Positions 7,223 to 20,400 of a stretch of 45,515 nt of DNA are shown here, one piece after another. The notes under the pieces were generated by a model. It did not search any database. It was given only the letters and a program-made list of their open reading frames with translations, and had not been told where the DNA came from. Position 1 is the first letter of the stretch. Each line of letters begins with the position of its first letter. The DNA comes from a virus, in IMG/VR virus record IMGVR_UViG_3300047552_000557, positions 1 to 45,515 of that record. One strand, 5' to 3'. A program made the translations under genes and the position numbers.

Positions 7223-7361
7223 GGGGAGTATTGTATAAACATTCGACGCCGCTATTGTTTGGGGAGCAATAAACGGCACCAAATAATTAATAGGAAATAA
7301 AATGCAAAAGCCTCCGAAATTAATATCCCGAAGAATAGTTAATCAACGCTGACTTTTGCAC
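7192..7361 (-). ncRNA. Candidate phage small RNA (promoter, three hairpins, terminator, no ORF)
   Basis: A promoter at 7366-7395 and the terminator at 7192-7222 bracket about 170 nt with no plausible reading frame. Hairpin 1 pairs TGCAAAAG (7360-7353) with CTTTTGCA (7310-7303). Inside it a stem of about 10 bp is capped by a cUUCGg tetraloop (7332-7329). Hairpin 2 pairs 7277-7267 (GCCG..TATTG) with 7257-7248 (CAATAGCGGC). Its loop shows CTCCCCAA, and the same octamer recurs just before the terminator. Exposed C-rich patches are typical of Gram-positive small RNAs that pair with ribosome binding sites (family knowledge). Targets and function are unknown. A leader that is terminated early, or a structured 3' UTR of the lysis operon, is the alternative. 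Confidence 0.5.
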
Positions 7362-7365
7362 TGAC

Positions 7366-7395
7366 ATCGTATCATCAACAGGTAATCCGTGTCAA
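7366..7395 (-). promoter_or_regulatory. Promoter of the candidate small RNA
   Basis: On the minus strand, TTGACA (7395-7390) and TACGAT (7371-7366) are separated by 18 bp. The expected start, near 7360, coincides with the first base of hairpin 1. There is no ribosome binding site or start codon before the terminator. Confidence 0.5.
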
Positions 7396-7417
7396 GGGTA
7401 AATTTGTATAATGTACT

Positions 7418-7600
7418 TTAGTATTTTATACTGTTGCATGGGTTGTTGTAAATACCATATGCCACAACACATGCAAGTATGAGGTCTATGAGTTCATCCA
7501 CTTTAGGTATCTCGACCCCGAAATAGTTCTTCAACACAAACACAACCAAAGCAAGAGTCGCCCCGAATGCAGTTACGCTTTTCCATCTTTCCTGATACAT
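7418..7600 (-). CDS. Phage holin, phi-LC3-like
   Basis: The product has 60 residues from MYQERWKSVTAFG at 7600. Two hydrophobic stretches (FGATLALVVFVLKNYFG and IDLILACVVAYGIY) are joined by a short polar segment, and it ends near YNNPCN. Size, topology and the closing Y(G/A)IxxNP-type motif fit small phi-LC3-type holins, which form membrane holes that release the amidase. A purine-rich GGGGTGGGGG precedes this ATG; starts further upstream would add a non-holin leader overlapping the amidase stop. It is the last gene of the late operon and directly follows the amidase. Confidence 0.7.
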   Translation of the reverse strand: MYQERWKSVTAFGATLALVVFVLKNYFGVEIPKVDELIDLILACVVAYGIYNNPCNSIKY

Positions 7601-7653
7601 ACCCCCACCCCTTTCATATATAAAAGCCACACAAGGTAAAGTTACAATCATAT

Positions 7654-8247
7654 TCACCCCTTAATATAATTGGCCATGTTAATCATAAGCTGACCTAAAT
7701 ATTGGGTATTCTTAATCGCCACTTCCCAATGCAAAGGGTTGTTAATGATGCCGTGCTTGTGTAGTTTCGTTATAGCCTCCATAACGTCAACTGTGTTTGT
7801 TGGGTCTTGCAACCCTTGAATTATAACTTGCATGTCAAAGTTTTTCCCGGGGCAATCTGTCTTCCCAACATCCCTGTGGCACAGTACCTTCCTAACACTT
7901 GGATACTGCCCCCTTAAAAATCTTATCAATTCACTACCAGTGTTAATCTGTGCTTTGGCCATAAACTCAATATTAAAATTGCCCTCAAAAACTATTGATA
8001 ACGAATCGAAGTTGTGTCCCATCGAGTCAGAGTCAGCCGCCCATATCGGACGACCCTCCCACACACCCCCAACCTTTGGTATGTAGAAATTATAAGCAAA
8101 GCCATTCCAACCCTTATCTAAGTGCCATTGGTGTATCTCTTGCATACTCGCCTTAACCGCCGCCGCATGATGCACTATAATTGAATCGGTACTCGTCCTT
8201 CTGCCAAACGCTCTTGGAAATTTCAAATTATTCTTATTAATTATCAT
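7654..8247 (-). CDS. N-acetylmuramoyl-L-alanine amidase (Amidase_2/PGRP fold) endolysin
   Basis: The 197-residue protein cleaves the bond between muramic acid and the peptide stem at lysis. The zinc site is visible: His26/His27 in SIIVHHAA, His124 in CHRDVGKTDCPG, and Cys132 in the same motif, as in T7 lysozyme. A Tyr/Asn-rich YNFYIP segment and an EGNFN element match the family. After about residue 145 a short helical C-terminal region (VMEAITKLHKHG, LGQLMINMANYIKG) could bind the wall, but I do not recognise the domain. There is no signal peptide, so it needs the holin. It sits between the XhlA-like gene and the holin. Confidence 0.92.
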   Translation of the reverse strand: MIINKNNLKFPRAFGRRTSTDSIIVHHAAAVKASMQEIHQWHLDKGWNGFAYNFYIPKVGGVWEGRPIWAADSDSMGHNFDSLSIVFEGNFNIEFMAKAQINTGSELIRFLRGQYPSVRKVLCHRDVGKTDCPGKNFDMQVIIQGLQDPTNTVDVMEAITKLHKHGIINNPLHWEVAIKNTQYLGQLMINMANYIKG

Positions 8248-8250
8248 ATT

Positions 8251-8433
8251 TCACCATCCTAATTTCGCCTTAAGTAGAAACGTTACCAAACTAAACAACC
8301 CTCCTGCTCCTATCCTGACGAGCCATTTGATTTCTGAAACGTCTCGCATCATTGCCGTGTGTTTAGTGTCCATAACTGCAAGTTCTTTCTTAATGTCTGC
8401 TATAACTCCTTCTTGTATACATTGATGTGACAT
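8251..8433 (-). CDS. XhlA-like small membrane lysis protein
   Basis: The product has 60 residues: an N-terminal amphipathic helical part (IADIKKELAVMDTKHTAMMR, with SEIKWL after it) and one C-terminal membrane segment (IGAGGLFSLVTFLLKAKLG). This is the layout of haemolysin XhlA family proteins, which act with a holin and amidase in Gram-positive phages. The start overlaps the stop of the giant gene as TAATG, so translation is probably coupled. It heads the lysis cassette: XhlA-like, amidase, holin. Confidence 0.7.
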   Translation of the reverse strand: MSHQCIQEGVIADIKKELAVMDTKHTAMMRDVSEIKWLVRIGAGGLFSLVTFLLKAKLGW

Positions 8434-11400
8434 TAGTCCTCGCCCTCTTCATCTTCTGACATCATTCTTCCACTGATAACATCATTGTAGTATTCTACGG
8501 CTTGCCTTAATTTATCTCGGTCTTCACTATTCAAAGAGCGTACAAATTCCCCCCAACGCCCTTTGGGTACTTGATATGCAGGAGACAAGGAAGCTAGAGA
8601 TATTTTGAGTCCCTTTCTCGTGCCTCCCAACTCGGCGTATCTGCCTATCCAATAATCAGCAAGGTCTCTGTCTCCGTATTTAATCGCTTTTTTGTAATTG
8701 TACAAGGCATTAGACTTATCACTATAAGTTAGAGTCTTGCCCGCTCCAGTCTCTAGTTTGTTGTTCTCTAAAAACCTGTACTTCTCGGAAATAATGTCAT
8801 TATACGCCGCTTCTCTTTCGTCAATAGTGTAAACGAAGAGTTCAAGGAATGAGCCTACGTAGCCTTTGGATGGTATTTTATTGAGTAGGTCATATTCTGG
8901 ACCGAGTGCAAAACTCCTCGCTAAATACTGCCCCCTGTCTCGGATAGTTTTTCGCTCGAAAACATCAGGAAAGAATGTAACCCCTGCCGCCGCTTCTCCT
9001 GCTGTCTTAAGTATCGGAAATGACATTCCCACTGCTTTATTTACTGGGCTTTTAAGTGCTTCTGTGGTCTTTTCTTTGATGGTACGACGACCCGATATTA
9101 AGTCTCTAATATCTCCTAATACATTACCCAACCCAAACCATTCTAAAAATTCCGATAGCGCCCCGAGTCTTGAGAAATACATAATTCTACCGTCAGGCGT
9201 TCTCCCTAGCATAATATGGCTCCTAGATTTAATACTCTCAGGTAACTTGTCCTCATCATCTTTGAAGAGTAGGGTGTTCCACAGGTCAAAAAGTACGGTC
9301 AAAGCAAAAGCACCGAATACAGCTTTACCTAAGTTAACCGCCAACCCAAACCCTAGCTTTTTACCGCCTAAAAGAGTTGACCTTCCAACTGCCGCCATGA
9401 ATCCTGTGTCATTCATGGTGTTCCTGAAAGCACGTATGTAGAATCTTGCGTTAGTCTCGACAAACCTGTAGAAATATGCCACTCTATCCGCTAAATACTG
9501 CCCTTGTAATGATACATCATCATAAGCCCCTAGTAATTCATTAGCTAACTTGTAAGCTTTATCATCGACGTTCTTGATTGCATCTACCTCGCTCTTGATT
9601 GACCCTCCGTAGTTCCTAAGTGTTCCTGCTAAAATCTGTTCCTTAAAACTCAAAAAATTAGCGTATCGAAGTATTGCCTCTCGGTAATCTGTACTTAGTC
9701 TAACACCCCTCCAGTAGCCTTGTATAATCCGTAGCGGCAGGGTTGATAGCCGTTTATCCGCTGTGAACTTATCAGCAAACATTTTGAGTCGGTTAATGTC
9801 GCCCATTTCTTGAACCTGGAGAAATGATTGCATCCCTCCACGTTCAAAGAAGGCTAGAATATCACCGTCCATTTGCTTGTTTTTGTACATAACGTCTCTA
9901 AGTTCTATTACTGCTTGGGGTACCTTTATAAAACCTTTTGGATTTCCGAAAAACACATGGTCTGCATCTCCGCTCAAGTTTCGGATGTTATACTTTAGAT
10001 ATCTTCTCGGGCTTAACAATTGATACACTTTCCAATATCTTATCGAACCTCTTAAGATTTTCTCTATCCCCTCTTGGTTGTTCGGCGGTATAAGACTCTC
10101 AAGGGTTGCAACTAGTTCTTTTGGAAGCACTAAACTTTTGTACTCTTTACCTACCACCGTTTCTTTTTTAAGTTGTGATTTGTTAATGTTGAGGGTTGTC
10201 AACAACTCGTTAATCAGGTCTTGCGCCAATCTATCGGGTATTGAATATACCGCATACATGGCGTTACCTTTTCGTGGTTGCCAATCAATGTGAGTTGAAG
10301 GGATCAAATTCTCCCATGTTTTATATTTCTTACCCAGTTTTTGTTTAATAAACTCCCTTTTTAAAGAAGTGTATTTTAAGACAGTTCTAGCCTCCCTGAC
10401 TCCAAGTTCGGCATTGCCTTGTTTGGATAGTTCCCCTAAATATTCGTACATTCTATTAACGTTATCGGTATCAACGTCGGTATTATTTCTACTCCTTAAT
10501 GCACGGTGCACGTCTGGATATTCGTGTTTACCCCACAATTCACCTCTTTGGGCAAAGGTAGCTAGTCTACTAAAAGACATTGCTAGCAGTTGGTTGTACT
10601 TTTTGACAACAAGTTCTGTTTCGCTTATAGGACGCCCTAGCTCGTCTACAGGTGCTTTCGGGTCGGCTAATTCGGATTCTATGATAGCGTTAAAATTACT
10701 TTTATTTTCTGACTTAGCCTGTGCTTTTAACTCGTCTAAAATATTGTGTTCCGAAGAGTCTAAATACTTAATCATCTTGGCTTTTTCAATGTCATTTCGC
10801 ATTTGAACCATTACTTCACCCTCAACAACTAGATAGTCTCTTGAAATATCTAGTTGCGAACCCGACCTTTGTTTAAGAAAAGATGCTCCAGTAGGCGTCT
10901 TTAATTTCTGGCCGAGATTTGCCCCGCCATATTTTACATTGTAGTAATCAATGACTACGTGTCGATAATAGTTCTTGCGTGTGAGTCTATCCTCTACCTT
11001 AAAACCCACACTGTGCATAGCGTCAGTATACTCACGTTTCAATTTGTTCCACATAATAGCTCTGTCAAACAGGGCCCCTCTAATTGCTGTTGTAAGGTGC
11101 GGCTCTAAAAGGTCAAGTTCTGCTTGTATCTCTTCGGCTGTCTCGTAGCCATAAGGCACAGCTTTACCCTCTTTAGCTGTCTCAAGCAGGTCATCGAATA
11201 TGACCTTACGTACAAATATATCGAACTCTTCAGTTTTTAAATCCTTAAGGACGTAACTCATATCCTCTATCGTAAGCCCTAACGCTATGTTTCTACTCTT
11301 TAAAAGGGCCTGAAGTTTTTCGCGCACTTCAGAATATACCGATCCCCGTTCTAGCTTATCAAAACGCCCTCTCTCAAAGGATGTTTTAGTATGTTTAAGA

Positions 11401-14400
11401 GCCGCAATTAACTTATCAAACAAGGTTTGATTCCGCACATAGGCGTCCCCATAGCGTTGTTCGGCACCTTCCTTTGCGAGTCCTTCGTATTTGTCAACCG
11501 AGAAACTTACATTTTCGCCATCTGTGCGAGGGTTGTCTGCTTGTGCTGTCTTAGTGATTTTATTTCGGAAGTCGTTAGCATTTCTGACTTGTCTAAGGAG
11601 GCTTCTCCCTTCGGCTTCTGTGAGTTCTCCGACGTCTTTTGCGATGCCGTACTCATTGAGAAGATTGTTAATTTGTCCATCAAATTTTACCTCCAACTTA
11701 TTTTTAGTCTCTGGCGTAAGTGAAAGTTGAAGAGGAGCCGCATAGCCTGGAGCTATTGCCACTACCGCCACAACGTTACCGCCGTTTTCTAGTATATGGT
11801 TTCTTAATCCTTTGATTGTACCACCTTGAGTTACAACGTCGTCTATTATTATGTAATTATAACCACTTTTTACCTCTCCGTCAAATGCAACTTTTTGAAT
11901 AAGTCTCTCAAGTTTTGACTTGTCGGTGCGGTGCGCTCTATTGCTCTGTACAATATCATTGTCTATTTCTTGACCTGTTATCCTAGCAATTCTACTCGCA
12001 AAAGCAAGAGGTAGTACATTCCTACCCGCAACCTCTTCGGCATGGACTGGCACTAATATGGCATCAGGATACTGTTTACCTAACTCTCTTATTTTGTCCG
12101 TCTTTATGACCTTATCTATCAGAGTTACGGCTGCTCTAACATCCCCTCGCTTTGCCTTATACCACAGTTCATAATTTCCATTGGTCTTATCTTTGAAGCG
12201 GCTAAGATTTATCATTATCTCCATTTTGGGGAAATTAGCAGGCCAAACTTTGTCAACCGAGAATAAGGGTTGCCCGTTTTCAGGAAGACTCTTTTTCATA
12301 TTTGGTGTTATGTCTATGCCCTGTTGGGTTAAAACTACTTCATCAAATCTCACCTTTGCACCTAAATAGTGTATGAAGTCTGATTTACGTGCAAAACTAT
12401 TATTATTTTTTAATTCCGATTCCAACCTGTTATATGCCACTTCCAAGCCCACATCTTCTATGTCGTATATTAAAGCGTTCACTTCATCAAGTAAATACTC
12501 TTCATACTCTAAAATGTCTAAATCGGTTTTAAATTTGTTTTCTTCCCAAAACTTAAAGGACTGCGCCTGTAGTAGTTCTTTATCTTTTAACTTTTCCAGT
12601 TGTTCAATATCTAATTTTGTGCCTTCATATCTGCGGGTACCAAGTTCATACGTGGGCAACTCAACAACCCCCACGCCATTGTCCTTATCCCACTGCTTGA
12701 CATATTTATCTAAAAAGTTCTTTAGCTTCTGGTCGTAGAATACCCTCATACCATGACCGCCAATTTTAAGGTCGTCGCCTTTAAACTCTTCCTGCCCTGC
12801 TAACACCTTTTTGGTTATGTCAGCTCCTACATATTTTTTGAGTTTTTTTATGCTGTCAATGTCCATATCACTAAATACTTTTACCCCATCTTTGTATGCT
12901 ATTAGGCGGTATCTATCTGGTGTATCGGTTGCTGCTACGTGTATATTATCAACATCCTTTGAAAGATTATACCTTTGGCTCTGTTGCTCTCCTGTAGTCC
13001 ACGCCATTTTATCAAAGTTGTTATCCGCGGCATACTTAATCAACCTTTTAAGCGCTAACTCGTGCCAAGTAGCTTTAAAAGGCGCGTCGGGTACGGCACT
13101 AGTACTCGGTCCCGATATAAACGTTGACATGAAACGGTTTGCCAGTTCTTCACTACCCCCCGCAGCTCTTATAGTCGCACCTGATGTTGACGACATAGCA
13201 AGTCCTAGAGCTTCAACCTCTTTTGCTATCTTTCTAAAGTCTTCTGTGTCCCTATACCCCTCTTCCAGTCCCTTTTGGTGCCAGTCTGACTGTATTTCTT
13301 CGATGAAAAGAACCTTCTTTCCGTCCTTGTCAATCCTTGTGTCAAACCTTGCGTGCGCCAATATATTGGAGCTTTCCCAATGTGAGTGTCTGTATGTGTC
13401 CCTTCCTGGAACTGCTGGTGCATCCTCTAACTGTAAGAGTACGGTCTGATAGTCTGTGTAGTCACCTTCCCTTAGTGTTTCATCTTCATATCTACCTGAT
13501 GTGTCGTAGTTTTCTCCTCCAGGCTCCTCTCGACCGTAAGTGACTGATGATTCAAAAGCCGATTTCACCCAATAATCTATACTTTCTTCGGCGCCCTCAA
13601 CTAACTCTTCCCAAGTTTTATAGTAATTGCGGGCAAAAGATGCGTAATCTGATACTAGGTAGTATCCGCTAGGGTCAAGACCGTAGTCGGTTTCCTGATC
13701 GGCGTAGTATTTATAGTGGACGGAGCTGTAATCTTCTGGCCAAATAACTTTTAGGTATTTGCCCTCTTCGCTGTCTATGGTATAAGCGTCACGATATTTT
13801 CTTTTGACGTCTTCTAGTGCGTCTAACATTTCTTCTTCGGTTTTAAAAAATTGCGAGTCTTCACGGTACTCGTTTATCACCCACGAATACTGTACTTCAT
13901 TATCGGAACCGTAAGAAGCGATCTCTTTAATCTTAATCTCGTTGGCTTTTAGCCAATCTAAAAGCTCTTGCTTATCAACTTTTACCTTGTCTTTCAAATA
14001 CTGCTCAATGCCGCTCCAGTATATTTCTTCCTTCTTCGCCCCACTATTGACTATGCCCATTACTGTCTTCCAATCGGATGTTTTCGACATTTTATCAGTA
14101 ATGACTTGTTGCATTTTGGAATAGAAAATAGGAGATTGCTTAGACACCGAATACTTAATATCCGAGTCCGAGAGTTTCATTATAGCGGCATCTTTTCTAA
14201 GGGCTTTGAACAACTCTCCAAAACGCATGTTAATGACTCCACGCTCCCCACCTTCGGGGTAAGGTTTGAACATATCACTAAAACCGTTTTTGTGTGAGTG
14301 GACTAAATAATCACTTTTTTTAGTACCTAATTTATCTTGTACATATGCCCCAAATGCCCTTGCCGCTAGTTCTACATCTTCGGCCCAATACTTTTTATTC

Positions 14401-17400
14401 GGATTAAATATTGTGTCAATATTTTTGGCTTCCGTTACATAGTTCGTTATTTTAGTACGCTTTTTGGAATTAAACGCCTCCTCTGTTAACTCCTGCCTTG
14501 AATCGTTGGCCCATTCTTTGTACATGCCCATCCATTTAAACTCTTCGGCGTCCATATCCTTTTCTCTGACCTCTTTGTATATCTTGGCTATCTTTTCTAG
14601 GTCTAGTATTTTCCTGGCATCCTTAAAGTCTTGTAGCTGTTTATCAGTTGCCATAGGAATGGGTTGTTCAACCCTCTCTTTGAGTTTTCTGTCATACACC
14701 CATCTTGTACCACCCCTAAGAAGTGTTTTTTCGGCGTTATCTAGGGCAAGGTCTAATTTCTTTTCATAAGATGTTATTCGTTCTTTGGTGCTATCAAAAT
14801 ATTCTTCTTTGGTCATAGGTCTTTCATACATGGTATTTGTCAAATTCTTAAGAAGTTCTACAATATTCGGGGCTAGCTTAGTATTTTTAGTCACGCCTGT
14901 AGTAACGTAAGGCATAGCTGATGACTTGTCTCCTGATATACGCCCTAAGTAATCATCTAAGGCGTGGTACCACTCGTGAGCTAGTGAGCCTGCACCCTTT
15001 ATTTTGGTTAAATTAATAACAACTTTAGAAGGTTCGTAATGCGCCACAGCGGCGTCTTTGCCACCGTGTCCACGCGCTCCAAAAGCAATACCTAGTTCGC
15101 CGTTTAACGACATGTTTATAGGGTCTAGTTCTAACACTGCGGCCAAATCTCTAAAAGCGTCATAGGCATAATTAAGTGATGCTTGGCGTTCAGCTTGGTT
15201 ATTCCAATTGCCAAATTCTCCGCCTCGGAATCCAAAATCAGCTAAAAACTTTTCAGGAGTTATGTCTTTACCGTTTCTATAGTCTATACCATCACGCTTT
15301 ATGCTCTTAAGTTGCGGGATGTTAGGCACTTCTGGTTTCTCTACGGCTTTAACAAGGGTTGGTCTTAGTGTATTTTCTAAATAGGTTTCGGCCTCAACTT
15401 TATCTGCAAACCCATCGACAAGTATTTTATAACTTTTCCGTATTTCCCAAAGTCCAGTTTTAGTATTCTCGGCTATCACTATATCTTTTTTCCAAAGTTC
15501 CTGTTTTGCTGGCCATCCTGTTTTTTCAATTTTCGATTCAGCTCTTGACACGTCATATACGCTTGGACGCATAGCAGCTATGGTCTTGTTCTCTATAAAA
15601 TGTCGGACTTTCATGTCGCCTTTCCACTCACCCATGCCGTATTGTGTGGTGGGTTTGACATAATACCCATTGGCAACATATATATTGTCGAATAGATTTT
15701 TAATGTCACCCATATCCTTAACTTTTGACACAGCATCCCTTACTTGCCCTATGTAGGTTATATATGCCTCTCGATAGGCTCTGTTCTCTTCAGGTGAAGC
15801 TACAATAGGAATCTTTGCAGGCAAACTGTCTCGTACGAGTTTTACAAAATATGCTGTGGTTTTGTGCATACCATCTTCTATTAATTTTTCATAGTCTATT
15901 TTCGGCCAAATATTATCCTTCGTGACATACTTTGCCGCTTCTCTATCCGTCATATTGTTTAAGTCTTCTATGACCATTGCCTTATTAGCCCAGGTATCTT
16001 TCCTTGCCCCGCCTATCTTTTCCCCAAAATCTTTTATTTCTGTTTTAGGTTTAGTAACTTTAGGTTTAGCAACCTCTACCTTCTCCTCTATCTTCTCCTC
16101 TAACTTCTCCCCCTTAACCTCTGACTTAACCCCCAACTTAACCCCTGCTGTATCGGCTACTATTTTCTCCACAATATCAGTAAAGGCAATGTTGGCTCTT
16201 TTTATTTGTTCCGACGTCAAAAGGTTTCCTGAATAGTATTTTTTTAAACTCGAGAACAAATTCTTTACTATATCAGAAAGTTTTTGGAATAGAGTTCTAT
16301 TTTTCTTTTCTAACCCTTCCCAAAATGTTTTGTCTGTGAACTTTTCCCCGAAAGCATCGGCTACCATTTCATCTACTACCATTTCTTTGGTTAAATTGTC
16401 TGTGTAAGTTTTGCCACCTGTTAGCATAGAGGTATAAGTAGCAAGGTTTTTATCCGATACCGTGCTTATCATGTACTCTGTAAGCTCTTGTGTCAGGTCA
16501 GGATAAGAGTGTTTAAAACTATGCCACGCCTCGTGACCAACAGTAAAAACTAAGTGGGATTTTGCATCGCTAGTCTCCCCCCTTCTCGTATTTACAAATA
16601 TGGTTTTGTCTAGCTCTTTGCTGTACCAACCCCCGACAACCCCCTCCCCCTCGAAGAACACAACTTTAGTTCCGAGAGCTTTCATCATATCAGCGAGTCC
16701 CATTTGAAAAGGAGTTTTGGCATCAACCAATATTGAGGTACCCATATTTATATTAAAGTTTTTCATGTATTTAAAGGCGTTATTAAACTCGTCTTGTACC
16801 TCTTTGCTGTATCCCGCGGTTGGTTCAGGTTCTACCTTTGGAGGTTCAAGAGTTTTTGGCTCTCTTTCCAACACTGGCGGTTTTGTCTGGTCTGCTATTT
16901 TGATACTTAGTTTTTTAAATATTTCGGCCACTGCCTCAGCATTATTTCTAACTTCTAGTTTGCCTACTCGTGAGTAGTCTACTTTTAAGTATTCTCTTGT
17001 ATTGTTCTTGGCTAAAGTCGCCTGCTGTGCCCTTATATCACTGTCAATATCGGCTATGACTCTTTCTTTTTTTGCTTTTGTCTCATATTTCGTATCAGAC
17101 ATTTTATTTCTGCGAATTTTTAATCTCTCTATTTCCTTCTCGAGTTCGTACTTCTGCTCTTTTGTCAGGGGTTCTGACTCTTCCCCAAGTTGCGTTATAA
17201 GTTCTCTTGCTATTTTCTGCCTCTGGTCATAACTATATCCATGAACTGTTAAACCCTTATAGTCTAATAAGTCTAGGAGTTCTTCAGGTTTAAGTTGCTT
17301 ACTTTCTACTTGTCGTAAATATTCTGTTAATCCTAGCGTTTGGTTTCCGGCGTTAAAGTAATCGAAAGAGGCGTCATACCACTTCTTAAAATTCTCATCC

Positions 17401-20400
17401 CTAAACATTTCAGCGAACGCCATCTCCGTATCAGGTATTTCTACGTTATCCACTATGTAACGTATAAAACGCTGTGCGTTTATTTTATTGGTAAATGTTT
17501 TCCCCGCGTATAGTCCTGACGGAGCGTGTAATATCTGTATACGCTTAGAATCGGTCTTTATCTTATCTTGAGGGGTTCCTTTTGCATGTCCACCTGTTAC
17601 AGTAGGACTCGCCGCTAGATTGCCGTATGTACTACCCAAAACTTTTATTTTATAGGGTTGTCCTGTTGCACTGTCCATGAACACGTGTTCTACATAACCG
17701 CTTTTCATTTTTGTGACAGGTTTCTTTTTTGTGGTATCCTTCTTAGGCTCGGAAACAGCAGGCTTTGGTTCTTCAACCAAAACATCGGGCTTTTTCGTGA
17801 CCAAATCATCATCATACTCGTCGGGAAAAACGTCTTTGACTTTTCCCACTAACTCGGGGAACGTCTCGTCAACTATTGAATTTAATTTTTCTCTCTCATC
17901 CTCCAATTCTGGATTATCCGCTATATAATCGCTTACTAAAATCTCTTTGGCTCTGTCATAGCCCTTTTGCTTGGTATCGCTTATCAGCTCTTCTCTTCCC
18001 CCCGGTGAGGACAGATATTTTTTAAACTCTTTAAAAGTATTGGACTTTTTCGTGACCTTAGCTAATTCAGGGTAATCTCTAAGCACTTCTTCTGGAATTA
18101 CCTTACCTTCTTTTAGCGCTTTTTCTATAACTCTTTTGTGACTTTCGGCAACCAACTTTTCCGGGAGTGCGCTTCTTTCAATGTATATATCCTTCGGAAC
18201 CTGCCAGTCCTCTTTTCCATACGAGTCATTGACTATTTTTGCTCTTTTATTGGCTTCTATTTCTTCGTAGTATTTATTTTTTATGTTTTCTATAAACTTT
18301 TTATCATTTAGTAATTTGTTTTTATATTTTTCTTCCCAGTACCTAAACTCTTCTCCTTGATGTGTAAACATAGGTTTTGATACTTTTTTATTGGTTTTAT
18401 TTCTATCCTTGTCCTCTAATGTGTCATAACCCATTTTAGTCATAGCTTTTTCAAACGCAGTGCTTTCAATAGCCCGCTTTATTTTATAAGTTAATTGCGG
18501 GTCTTTAACGTCTTCAATTTTACTTTTTTCTAATACAGGTTGTTTTTGTATTCTTTCAGGAACAAAAGGCTTTACTATCTTTGGTCCTTCGGTCTTCGGT
18601 ATGGGTTGCTCTCCTAATAATTCTTTGGCTCTCTTCAAATCAGCTTCAGTATATTCCCTAGTAGCGGGTTGCTTCGGTTGCTTAAGTGCCTGCTTCTCTG
18701 CTTTAGTAAGAGGATTATAATAATCTTGTATCTTTTTCACGGGTTGAGTTCTGCCGTCCACAATCTCTTGTGCATACTTCCTAGCAATCTCGTCGGCTAT
18801 GGGTTGGGCATCGGTTTTAGAAGTTCCACTAGCTACTATTTTTTTATATTCGGATCTTCTTAGATCAATGACTTTTTGTCTCTCTTCAAAAGTCAGTTCA
18901 AATTCTTGACCGTATAAAGTGTATTTCTGCGGTGCTTGTAGTTTTGCTAAGTCTTCTGAAATTTCTTTCGTCTCTTCGGTCTCAATCGGCATTTCTTCAA
19001 GGGGTGTTTCTCCAGTTCTAATTACATTCTCGGTCTGTATGTCCTTATCTAACTGGTTGACAAAATCTTGATACATTTCAGGGTCTATAGCGTCAGGATT
19101 GGTAACTATCGCTTGCGCCATTTCTTTTGAGGCGTGACCATCAGGCATGTTAGATGCTACTAGTAAATCATTTTGTATGTTTTGTGCGATGTGTTGGGCG
19201 GTTGGTATTTGTGACACAACTCCAGTTGCACTGAACATTCCTCCAATAATGAAACCATAGACCCCCGCCTCGGTCATGTCCTTAACGTTAAATAGTCCTC
19301 CCTCTCCGAGTTTTCCATCTCGCCAATAACCTATCCATTCAGGATCGGGTTTATATGTTATCCTTCGGGAAATCTCACCAATAGGCTCCATTACAACTTC
19401 TTCTACTGCTTCACCGGAAGCCCTTTTAAGACCCCACTTCCCAAGTTCTTTTAGCGACTTTTTATATTCGGTCGAAAGTAAAGGCATATCCTCAAAGAAT
19501 TTACCACCTGGTATGAACCCAAACATTTTCTCGGTTAATGCTTCGGCGGTTCCCATTATTATCCCGTATACCGCCGCATCTTCTGGCGTTGCCCCTTCTT
19601 TTTCAGCCTGATACATGTAATTACCTGCGGCTGTGACGCCCATTACTGTTAAATTAGCGCTGACGGTAGCGGCGCCCACAGGGCCCCCAATCAGCATACC
19701 AGTTGTAGTACTCCCTATGGCACTCGATAAGTCTTGCGCTTTTTGACCCCACCAACCCTTTTTTTGATACAGTTCTGACTCCCTGTCTTCGATACCTCTT
19801 TCATATGCCATATCGAATATATCAGCGTTCTCGTCTCCATATGGTCTAAGCCTTCCAGCCGTATTTGCAATTTTCATGGCAGGAGTTACCACGTCAGGTA
19901 ATATTCTATCAAAATTTGTACGTTCGCTACCCTCTTCTAATCCCTGTTCGTATGACCTCGGCATTAATATTTTTTTGTACCAGGGTTGTCTTTCTAAATA
20001 GGTATCGTACTTTTCTAGCGTCCCCCCTGGGTATAGTGGCTTGTTTTCAACTTTTGGCGTTTTTACATACGTAGGCGTTGGTGCCTTTGTATCAGTAAAC
20101 CACTCTCTACTTTCAAGGACTGTGGGTTCTGGTTTTGGAATATTAGTAATCGGTTGTTGTATTAAGCCGGCTAAGTCTAAAGGACTCTCTGTTTCGGGTA
20201 TATTTGCGTAAGGCACAGGTGCCACCGGTAAAGGGTTGGTGTACGGCGGCGTGTTTAAAGGAGGGGGCGGTTCTTCTGGTAAGAATTTTTTCATATCATT
20301 ATAAAAGTTTTCAGGTAACAGCAAAGGCCCTCTTCCACCCTTTGGTTGATTACCCACCTTGACATCATAATTGTATAAAAAATCCTGTTCTTCTGGCGTT

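Noticed and set aside
8866-9441. 191-codon plus-strand frame inside the giant gene
   Set aside because: It is antisense to a well-supported coding region, has no ribosome binding site or domain pattern, and is Ser/Leu-rich as shadow frames usually are.
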